From positions 1 through 5,595 of the forward strand of contig DOUV01000525.1 of the NCBI GenBank assembly GCA_003520455.1: 5,595 nt of DNA, given 5' to 3'. Origin of the DNA: Chloroflexota bacterium. GTDB lineage: Bacteria; Chloroflexota; Anaerolineae; Ardenticatenales; Ardenticatenaceae. A model generated the notes under the pieces. That model was not told the origin of the DNA. It worked only from the letters and a program-made list of their open reading frames with translations, and did not search any database. The translations under genes were made by a program, and so were the position numbers. This document shows positions 1-4,578 of the stretch, in pieces. Numbering within the stretch: the first letter of the stretch is position 1; each line of letters begins with the position of its first letter.

Positions 1-64
1 CGCCTTGGCCCGCCGTGGGCGCCCGCGCTGCCAGGTGAGCCGCCCTGACTCGAAGGCCCGGGGC
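1..64. other. Left flank, no gene assigned
   Basis: Very GC-rich sequence ahead of the first promoter. On the plus strand one frame reads from position 1 to a TGA at 46-48 (about 15 codons) and another reads from position 3 to a TGA at 36-38. Either could be the tail of a gene entering from the left, but the stretch is too short to choose. It contains a small GGGCGCCC palindrome. No function is proposed. Confidence 0.3.
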
Positions 65-93
65 TTCCACCGCACAAGACTCGGTGCTATACT
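65..93 (+). promoter_or_regulatory. Sigma70-type promoter with extended -10, upstream of the M50 protease gene
   Basis: A -35-like TTCCAC (65-70, four of six consensus bases) is followed by a 17-nt spacer and a -10 box TATACT (88-93). The -10 is preceded by TGC at 85-87, giving the extended TGnTATACT form. Transcription would start near 100, leaving a leader of about 20 nt that contains the ribosome binding site at 107-113. Spacing and position relative to the GTG start agree, which supports both calls. This is motif reading only. Confidence 0.6.
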
Positions 94-106
94 GAGGATC
101 TCCACG

Positions 107-113
107 AAAGGAG
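107..113 (+). promoter_or_regulatory. Ribosome binding site fixing the GTG start at 119
   Basis: AAAGGAG lies 5 nt before GTG 119. It decides the start of the M50 protease, because the reading frame stays open upstream to about position 5. The upstream in-frame segment is arginine-rich and overlaps the promoter, so it is unlikely to be translated. Confidence 0.75.
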
Positions 114-118
114 TTGCT

Positions 119-1294
119 GTGCGGCGCGGCTGGCGGATTGGGCGTCTGGGACGGATCCCGCTCTATGTGGATCCCAGTCTGGTGTTGGTCTTCGGATTGA
201 TCGCCTGGAGCCTGGCGAGCGCTTACCTGCCGGTGCAGTTACCCGGGCTCTCACCTCTTTGGCGCTGGACGCTGGCCCTCCTGGTGACCCTCCTCTTCTT
301 TGCTTCCATTCTGGCCCATGAACTCGCTCACGGCGGGATGGCGCGAGTGCGTCAGGTACCTGTGCTGGGGATCACTCTCTCGTTCATCGGCGGGGTGGCC
401 TGGTTGGGGGATGAGCCTGGGACGCCCTTCGATGAGATCCTGATCACCGTCGTCGGCCCGATCGCCAGCCTGATCATCGGTGGTCTCAGCCTGATGGTCT
501 ACGCCATCAGTGCGGTGGTGCTGCAGGGGTTGATGCCGGCCGGTACGCTTCGCCAGTTGCTCGAGTCGCTGGCCGTGAGCGGCTGGTACCTCGGCCAGGT
601 CAACGTGCTCCTGGCCGTTTTCAACCTCCTGCCGACTTTTCCGCTGGATGGCGGCCGCCTGGTGCACGGGCTGTTGTGGGCCTTGGGTGGCCGGCGCGAT
701 CGGGCACTGGCCTGGTCCGTGCGCTTCGGGGAGGGGGTGGCCGCGTTGCTCGTGTTGACAAGCCTTCTGGTCAGCCTCTGGGCGCGAGATCCCATGATCG
801 TCGTGTGGGGCGCGGTGGTGGCCTGGGTCCTCTACCGGACCGCCCGGCGAAGCCTGGCCCACCAACAGCTGCGCCACCGGCTGGCGAAGGTTGCGGTCGA
901 TTCGCTGATGGAGCGTAATTTTCCGCATGTCCCGCCGCATCTCACACTCGATGTCGTGGCCGAGCAACTCCTCACTCAGCACCGAGTAGCCTTGATCCCG
1001 GTCACGAACGGCCGGTACCTGCTCGGGGTCCTCCTCCCGGCGGCCGTTCAGCGCGTACCACACCCGAGCCGGCGCCACCTGACGGCCTCAACCGTCATGC
1101 GACCCGCCAGCGACTTGCCTCGCCTCGCACCGCACGATGACGCCGACCGAGCGCTGAGACTCATGGCCGGCGCCGAACTGGCCGCCCTCCCTGTGGTTCT
1201 GGCGCCGGCCACGGGAACCGCGCCTGTTGAGCTGGTCGGCCTCCTCGAACAGCGGACTCTCCTGGCCCTGCTGCACGATCCCCCGTCACGCTAG
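119..1294 (+). CDS. Site-2 protease family (M50) zinc metalloprotease with C-terminal CBS pair
   Basis: 391-residue polytopic membrane protease that would cut substrates within or near the membrane, as in regulated intramembrane proteolysis. Seen in the sequence: an N-terminal RIGRLGRIPLYVDPS segment typical of this subfamily; hydrophobic segments at about 20-37, 50-66, 107-130, 155-175 and 205-240; the zinc motif HELAH (H67, E68, H71) at the end of a membrane segment; GPIAS near 113-117; and the third-ligand motif NLLPTFPLDGG with N169 and D177. After a basic linker, residues about 259-385 form two CBS-like repeats (one starting VDSLMERNF, one STVMRPASD). CBS pairs usually bind adenine nucleotides, so activity may respond to energy state (inference). 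The architecture resembles mycobacterial Rip3-type proteins. The start is GTG 119, supported by a ribosome binding site and promoter. It is probably cotranscribed with the gene 56 nt downstream. The substrate is unknown. Confidence 0.93.
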   Translation: MRRGWRIGRLGRIPLYVDPSLVLVFGLIAWSLASAYLPVQLPGLSPLWRWTLALLVTLLFFASILAHELAHGGMARVRQVPVLGITLSFIGGVAWLGDEPGTPFDEILITVVGPIASLIIGGLSLMVYAISAVVLQGLMPAGTLRQLLESLAVSGWYLGQVNVLLAVFNLLPTFPLDGGRLVHGLLWALGGRRDRALAWSVRFGEGVAALLVLTSLLVSLWARDPMIVVWGAVVAWVLYRTARRSLAHQQLRHRLAKVAVDSLMERNFPHVPPHLTLDVVAEQLLTQHRVALIPVTNGRYLLGVLLPAAVQRVPHPSRRHLTASTVMRPASDLPRLAPHDDADRALRLMAGAELAALPVVLAPATGTAPVELVGLLEQRTLLALLHDPPSR

Positions 1295-1335
1295 CATTGT
1301 TCTTGCTTACTCCCTCAAGGAGCTGCCTCGACTTG

Positions 1336-1342
1336 AAAGGAG
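1336..1342 (+). promoter_or_regulatory. Ribosome binding site fixing the ATG start at 1351
   Basis: AAAGGAG sits 8 nt before ATG 1351. An in-frame TTG at 1297 would add 18 residues, but they read as unrelated sequence and have no comparable ribosome binding site, so 1351 is preferred. No convincing promoter is visible in the 56-nt gap between the M50 stop and this start. Confidence 0.75.
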
Positions 1343-1350
1343 AGAAGTCC

Positions 1351-2487
1351 ATGTTGAACCGTCAGGAGCTGGTAACTCTGAGCCAGTGTCACGACTCCAC
1401 TCGCCCCGTCGTCAGCCTCTACCTCAAGGTGGACCGCCAATCCCCGGAGCCCAAACACGTCATCCGCTTCAAGAATCTCGTGCAACAGGCCGAAGAGCGG
1501 CGCGGCGACTTCTCCACCGATACCTGGCAATCGATTACCGACGACCTGGAACGGGCTCGGGCAACAATTCGGGATGAGTACGCTCGCGGCAGCCAAAGTC
1601 TCGTGATCTTCGGCTCCGGTGAGCATCTCTGGAAGGTCTACGAGTTGCCGTACGAGGTGCCGACCGCCCTCTACCTGGAAGAGCAGCCTGTCCTGCGCCC
1701 GCTCTTCCGCCTCCTGCAGCGGTTCGATCGCTACCTGGCCATCCTGGTTGATCAGCACCGCGCGCGTCTCTTCATGGTCACGCCTGATGGGGCCGAAGAG
1801 GTGGCAGTGACCGAGCAGGAGTTCCCGATCGGGGAGCACGATCAGGGCGGGTGGGCTCAAGGCCGCTTCGAGCGCCACCGCGAGCACCATGTCCACCGCC
1901 ACTACAAGGCTGCCAACGATCTCGCGTTCGAGATTTTCCGCCACCGCGGTTACAACGGCGTGGTCTTGCTCGGCACGGAAGAGACCACCAGCGCCCTGCG
2001 CGAGGAACTGCACCCCTACCTCCAGAAGCTGGTGTTGGCGAGCGAGCCGATGAGCCTGGACGCCAGCGCCAGTACGGTTGGGAGGCGGGTTATGGAGATT
2101 GCGCGCGGGGCGCGGCGCGAGCGCCAGCGCCAGATGCTCGACGACTTCGAGGCCGAGATCAAGAGTTCCGGGGCACTGGCCGTTGAGGGGCTGGAAGAGA
2201 CCCTCCGGGCCACCCAGCAGGGCCAACTACTGACACTCTTGCTGCAGGAAGACCTGAAGGTCGAGGGTGGCCGCTGCTCGCAGTGTGACGCCCTCACTAT
2301 CGAGACGCAAGGCGATTGCCCGTACTGCGGCGGTACAATCGTCCGCCTGGACGATGTCGTGGAGAGCCTGGTGAGCCGGGCCTACCAGCAAGATGCCGAG
2401 GTGATCTTCCTGGCGACTGACGGCGGTGCCAGCCGGCTCAAGCCCTACGGAGGCATCGGCGCAACCCTCCGCTTCGCGCTCACGTAA
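1351..2487 (+). CDS. Archaeo-eukaryotic release factor (eRF1/Vms1)-like protein, baeRF/VLRF1 type
   Basis: 378 residues, cytoplasmic. It probably acts at the ribosome by cleaving peptidyl-tRNA on stalled or hibernating ribosomes; the specific role is inferred from the family. The N-terminal domain (about 1-120) has the DSTRPVVSLYLKVD strand seen in bacterial eRF1-like proteins and no evident NIKS codon-reading motif. The middle domain (about 125-265) matches eRF1 domain 2: LAILVDQHRARLFMV, then a loop GGWAQGRFERHRE (G166, G167, Q170) where eRF1 has GGQ followed by a similar basic helix, then GYNGVVLLGTEE. The C-terminal domain (about 275-378) closely follows archaeal aRF1 domain 3: a TLLLQEDL-type strand, an inserted zinc ribbon (C309, C312, C323, C326), a VVESLVSRAYQQDAEV helix, and the closing GGIGATLRF. 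The Q170 position suggests a catalytic glutamine as in Vms1/ANKZF1. It follows the M50 protease gene and is probably in its operon. The exact baeRF subfamily is not certain. Confidence 0.85.
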   Translation: MLNRQELVTLSQCHDSTRPVVSLYLKVDRQSPEPKHVIRFKNLVQQAEERRGDFSTDTWQSITDDLERARATIRDEYARGSQSLVIFGSGEHLWKVYELPYEVPTALYLEEQPVLRPLFRLLQRFDRYLAILVDQHRARLFMVTPDGAEEVAVTEQEFPIGEHDQGGWAQGRFERHREHHVHRHYKAANDLAFEIFRHRGYNGVVLLGTEETTSALREELHPYLQKLVLASEPMSLDASASTVGRRVMEIARGARRERQRQMLDDFEAEIKSSGALAVEGLEETLRATQQGQLLTLLLQEDLKVEGGRCSQCDALTIETQGDCPYCGGTIVRLDDVVESLVSRAYQQDAEVIFLATDGGASRLKPYGGIGATLRFALT

Positions 2488-2536
2488 AGAAGCTGTGCGC
2501 TTTCCGCTGCCGCCTCGCCTGGGCAACGTTTCGAGC

Positions 2537-2586
2537 ACCCTTCGGCGACGCAGAGCAGGCCAACCGCCTGTTCGTCGCCGAAGGGT
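2537..2586. repeat. Long inverted repeat (hairpin), possible terminator or processing site
   Basis: The arms 2537-2550 (ACCCTTCGGCGACG) and 2573-2586 (CGTCGCCGAAGGGT) are perfect 14-nt complements. Inside them, 2554-2559 pairs with 2567-2572 (one G-T pair) around a 7-nt loop, with a 3-nt bulge on the left side. The hairpin starts 50 nt after the release-factor stop and ends 63 nt before the DUF456 start. Neither strand has a run of T after the stem, so it is not a textbook intrinsic terminator. It could still terminate transcription, protect the upstream mRNA end, or be a dispersed palindromic element. The inverted repeat itself is certain; its role is not. Confidence 0.85.
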
Positions 2587-2649
2587 TGTTCATCTGCCGG
2601 AGAAGCACTCCAGCCGGTAGTCGAATCGCCGGCCACTGACCGAACGCCT

Positions 2650-3132
2650 ATGCTTGATGATCCCTGGCTGCTACTGGCGGGGCTACTCGCCGTGGGAGGA
2701 CTGCTCGGTACCGTCCTGCCGCTCCTTCCCGGCACACCCCTGATTTTTCTCGCGGCACTGGCCTACGACTCAGGTCACGAATGGCAGATTTTCGGGCCAC
2801 TCTGGTTGGGAATATTGCTGGCGCTGATGTTGCTCGGAATGAGTGCTGACTGGGCGTTCGGCAGCCTGGGAGCCCGCCGCGGCGGCGCGTCCTGGCTCGC
2901 ACTGGTCGTGGGCTTCCTGGCCGGATTCGTTGGCCTGCTTGTCTTTTCGCTCCCGGGGATGCTGGTCGGCTCGATTGGCGGCGTCGTCGTCATCGAGTTG
3001 GTGCGGCGCCGCCATGCCGGCCAGGCAGTGCGCGCTGGCAGCGGCTGGCTCATCGGCTGGTTCCTCAGCGCCGTGGTTGAATTCGCGATTGGCTTCGTGA
3101 TGATCGCCCTGATGATCTGGCGAATAGGGTAG
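2650..3132 (+). CDS. DUF456 family membrane protein
   Basis: 160-residue, almost wholly hydrophobic protein that matches the DUF456 pattern. The features are LLGTVLPLLPGTPLIFLAAL at 18-37 with the family's LPxLPG-P signature, a membrane segment at about 50-70, the G-A-R-R-G-G-A-S turn at 74-81, then glycine-rich membrane helices (about 82-112) and a last helix pair (about 130-158). The biochemical function of the family is not known. The ATG at 2650 has no clear ribosome binding site; a weak hairpin (GCCGG 2613-2617 with CCGGC 2629-2633) lies just upstream. The frame stays open some way upstream, but I found no better start codon. It is followed after 4 nt by another membrane-protein gene, so the two are probably translated together. 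Confidence 0.88.
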   Translation: MLDDPWLLLAGLLAVGGLLGTVLPLLPGTPLIFLAALAYDSGHEWQIFGPLWLGILLALMLLGMSADWAFGSLGARRGGASWLALVVGFLAGFVGLLVFSLPGMLVGSIGGVVVIELVRRRHAGQAVRAGSGWLIGWFLSAVVEFAIGFVMIALMIWRIG

Positions 3133-3136
3133 TTGT

Positions 3137-3586
3137 ATGGACTGGCATCAATTGGTCGCCGACCTCAAGCCGCTCGCAAGCCTCTTCTTCGGGGCTGCAA
3201 TCGTCGCGCTCCTGCTTGGCCTGACCCTGATGACTGTAGCGCTGTGGCGCCTGCGCCGCTTGCGCCTGCCTCCCGACGCCGACTTCGTCGAAGCGATGAA
3301 CCTGACCCCACTGCTCGTCGTCATCATCCTGGACTTGCTCGACTTTGGGCTGGATTTCCTCTCAGCTCCACTCAGCTGGGTCTTCTTGAGCAAACTCGGA
3401 CTGCGTCCGCTGCGCGGCGCGGCTGTGATTGAGGACTTGATCCCAGGCACTCAATTCATCCCAACCATGACCCTCGCCTGGCTTGCCGTGCGCCTCTTCG
3501 GGCCACGCCGGCTCCACCAGGTGCTTCCGCTCGTTGAGAGCGAGCGACGGCGGGGAGATGAGCGGCTCAGGAAACGTAAGACGTGA
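3137..3586 (+). CDS. Small membrane protein of unknown function
   Basis: 149 residues; I do not recognise the family. The start ATG 3137 is 4 nt after the DUF456 stop, and an AGGG (3126-3129) inside the end of that gene lies 7 nt before it, which suggests translational coupling. Hydrophobic segments are at about 13-37, 58-83 and 107-121. The second carries acidic residues D66, D69 and D73, unusual in a membrane helix. Between the second and third lies a conserved-looking stretch PLRGAAVIEDLIPGTQFIPT (91-110). The C-terminal tail (123-149) is strongly basic and probably cytoplasmic. Pairing with DUF456 suggests a joint membrane role, but no function is visible. The stop codon lies inside an ACGTGA motif that recurs in the following intergenic region. 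Confidence 0.8.
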   Translation: MDWHQLVADLKPLASLFFGAAIVALLLGLTLMTVALWRLRRLRLPPDADFVEAMNLTPLLVVIILDLLDFGLDFLSAPLSWVFLSKLGLRPLRGAAVIEDLIPGTQFIPTMTLAWLAVRLFGPRRLHQVLPLVESERRRGDERLRKRKT

Positions 3587-3601
3587 CACTCTTGTTGGAA
3601 G

Positions 3602-3662
3602 CGTGTGTCTGGGGCGAGCGCGGGCACTACCCTCGCCCACCGTACCGTATCCCGATTTGAGC
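3602..3662 (+). repeat. Dispersed intergenic hairpin repeat, copy A
   Basis: 61-nt element that recurs in diverged form at 4181-4244 in the same orientation. Shared blocks in order are CGTGTGT, GGG, GGCGAG, CCTCGCC, ACCGTAT and ATTTGAGC. It contains a 7-bp stem, GGGCGAG (3612-3618) with CTCGCCC (3632-3638), and a 13-nt loop. It lies between the convergent 3137-3586 and EamA genes, so the stem could act as a bidirectional terminator, although no T-run follows. It resembles REP-like palindromic intergenic repeats. Confidence 0.7.
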
Positions 3663-3663
3663 A

Positions 3664-3677
3664 AAACGTGAAACGTG
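3664..3677 (+). repeat. Two tandem AAACGTG heptamers
   Basis: Two exact adjacent copies of AAACGTG, followed by A and a further TGACG. A related AAACGTAAGACGTGA lies at 3572-3586, across the stop codon of the preceding gene. The two sites bracket repeat copy A. The tract is short and could be chance, but it looks like an intergenic heptamer repeat. Confidence 0.45.
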
Positions 3678-3691
3678 ATGACGCCAATGCG

Positions 3692-4144
3692 TTAGTCCGA
3701 TGCAATCAGATACACACCTGCGACCAACAGCGCCAGACCGAACCATCCCCGCCAGGTGTGGTCCTCACCCAGAATGAACACGCTGAGCACGAAGACGAAG
3801 GCCACACTCAGCCGATCCAACGCCGCCACCTGGCTCGCCAGCCCCAACTTGAGCGCCCCAAAGTAGGCCAGCCACGAAATCGCGCCGGCGGGCCTCGCCG
3901 GCGCGATAAAGAGCCAGGCCCGGCCATCCAAATTGCTCTCGCCGCTCCAAACCAGTTGGAGCTGACCCGTAAGGAACGTGACCGCGACGAGCATCGCGGC
4001 CATAATGATCGCGCGTAGGGTCGTCGCCAGGGTTGAATCAACCTTCTCCAGACCGATACTCCCGAAGATCGCCACCCCCGCGGCCCCCAGCGCCGCAATC
4101 AGGCCGAGACCAACCCAGCCGATACTCTTCAACAGATTCCCCAT
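3692..4144 (-). CDS. EamA family transporter, single-domain (half-size DMT) protein
   Basis: 150-residue integral membrane protein with one EamA domain. Full-size drug/metabolite transporters have two such domains, so this form probably works as a dimer; the substrate cannot be told. Hydrophobic segments are at about 8-28, 39-60, 77-95, 110-125 and 132-148. Family signs are the opening helix followed by SIGLEKVDSTLATTLRA (29-45), and near the end SVFILGEDHTWRGWFGLA, leading into the last helix and ending LIASD. Single-domain proteins of this length are common, so it need not be a truncated gene. ATG 4144 is preceded by a strong ribosome binding site. It converges on the 3137-3586 gene and diverges from the peptidase gene. 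Related hairpin repeats sit on both sides. Confidence 0.9.
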   Translation of the reverse strand: MGNLLKSIGWVGLGLIAALGAAGVAIFGSIGLEKVDSTLATTLRAIIMAAMLVAVTFLTGQLQLVWSGESNLDGRAWLFIAPARPAGAISWLAYFGALKLGLASQVAALDRLSVAFVFVLSVFILGEDHTWRGWFGLALLVAGVYLIASD

Positions 4145-4150
4145 ACCCGA

Positions 4151-4157
4151 CTCCTTT
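4151..4157 (-). promoter_or_regulatory. Ribosome binding site of the EamA gene
   Basis: Read on the minus strand this is AAAGGAG, 6 nt before the ATG at 4144. It fixes the start of the transporter gene. I found no convincing promoter upstream on this strand. Confidence 0.75.
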
Positions 4158-4180
4158 CACAAATCGCGCTCATCAGGGAT

Positions 4181-4244
4181 CGTGTGTACGGGTAGGCGAG
4201 GGCCTTGTCCTCGCCGGCCCAGCACACCGTATTTCAATTTGAGC
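4181..4244 (+). repeat. Dispersed intergenic hairpin repeat, copy B
   Basis: 64-nt partner of the element at 3602-3662, in the same orientation and on the other side of the EamA gene. It begins CGTGTGTACGGG and ends ACCGTATTTCAATTTGAGC. The stem is perfect, GGCGAGG (4195-4201) with CCTCGCC (4209-4215), and has a 7-nt loop. The loop and flanks differ from copy A while the stem-forming blocks are retained, as expected for a structured repeat. It falls in the leader or promoter region of the EamA gene. Confidence 0.7.
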
Positions 4245-4386
4245 GTTACAAAAACCCAGATCCAAGGCAAACGACAGCTCCAGAGCAAGTTTCAAACCGA
4301 CCGTACCACCAGAAGTGATTACGACCGTTTTCTTCTCCTCCCCGCTTCCTTCAGTCTTCAGCTCCCCGCCCCTCCACGGCTCCCTC

Positions 4387-4490
4387 TATCCGCCATCCGT
4401 TCATCCGTTGTCCCATCCATTGACTCCCATCCGTCCATCCGTTGACGCCGTATCCGTGTATTCGTTGTGCGCGCAGCGCATCCGTTGTCC
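4387..4490 (+). repeat. Irregular array of CATCCGTT octamers
   Basis: About nine copies of the octamer CATCCGTT or close variants start at 4387, 4394, 4402, 4414, 4428, 4436, 4451, 4459 and 4479. The copies at 4394, 4402, 4436 and 4479 are exact, and the first two of these are directly adjacent. Variants include CATCCATT, CATCCGTC, TATCCGTG and TATTCGTT. Gaps between copies range from none to 12 nt and often start with G, for example GTCC. On the minus strand the unit reads AACGGATG. The array ends 10 nt before the -35 box of the peptidase promoter. Confidence 0.75.
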
Positions 4491-4499
4491 CCGGCGGCT

Positions 4500-4528
4500 T
4501 TGACTCGCCCCAACCGGGCAACTACAAT
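4500..4528 (+). promoter_or_regulatory. Near-consensus sigma70-type promoter of the peptidase gene
   Basis: TTGACT (4500-4505, five of six consensus bases) is separated by 17 nt from TACAAT (4523-4528, five of six). The start point would be near 4535, leaving a leader of about 44 nt with a ribosome binding site AAAGG (4567-4571) 7 nt before the ATG. This is the best promoter match in the window. It lies immediately downstream of the CATCCGTT array. Confidence 0.72.
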
Positions 4529-4578
4529 CACCGTTCACCCGGCGAACCACGTCGCTTTCCGGCTGGAAAGGCCTTAGG

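Larger units (their letters stand above)
4145..4578. other. 434-nt noncoding stretch between divergent genes
   Basis: No gene is supported here. In order it holds the EamA ribosome binding site, hairpin repeat copy B (4181-4244), an A/C-rich stretch (about 4245-4323) in which I see nothing, a pyrimidine-rich plus strand (about 4324-4390), the CATCCGTT-type array (4387-4490), and the promoter and leader of the peptidase gene. Open frames across it have unlikely composition (Ser/Pro/Arg-rich) and cross the repeats. Confidence 0.7.

Noticed and set aside
5..118. N-terminal extension of the M50 protease
   Set aside because: The frame is open, but the segment overlaps a promoter and ribosome binding site and its translation is arginine-rich and unlike family N-termini. 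The family-like sequence begins right after GTG 119.
251..1078. 275-codon open frame on the minus strand
   Set aside because: It is antisense to the M50 protease. The translation is rich in Gln, His, Arg and Pro with no domain pattern, as expected from a complement of GC-rich membrane-protein codons.
1315..2226. 303-codon open frame on the minus strand
   Set aside because: It lies entirely antisense to the release-factor-like gene, whose domains and ribosome binding site are clear. Its translation has no recognisable motifs, and long antisense frames are common in GC-rich coding sequence.
3605..4018. 137-codon open frame on the plus strand
   Set aside because: It overlaps hairpin repeat A and is antisense to the EamA gene. 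It is highly charged with no motif, while the minus-strand reading gives a good transporter with a ribosome binding site.
3692..4144. EamA gene as a truncated pseudogene
   Set aside because: It has about half the usual two-domain length, but it has an intact start, a strong ribosome binding site and a full set of five hydrophobic segments. Single-domain EamA proteins of this size are a known form.
3978..4445. 155-codon open frame on the plus strand
   Set aside because: It crosses the EamA start, repeat copy B and part of the octamer array. Its Ser/Pro/Arg-rich composition fits noncoding sequence.
4387..4490. CRISPR array
   Set aside because: The repeat unit is only about 8 nt, spacers vary from 0 to 12 nt, and there are no cas genes in the window.
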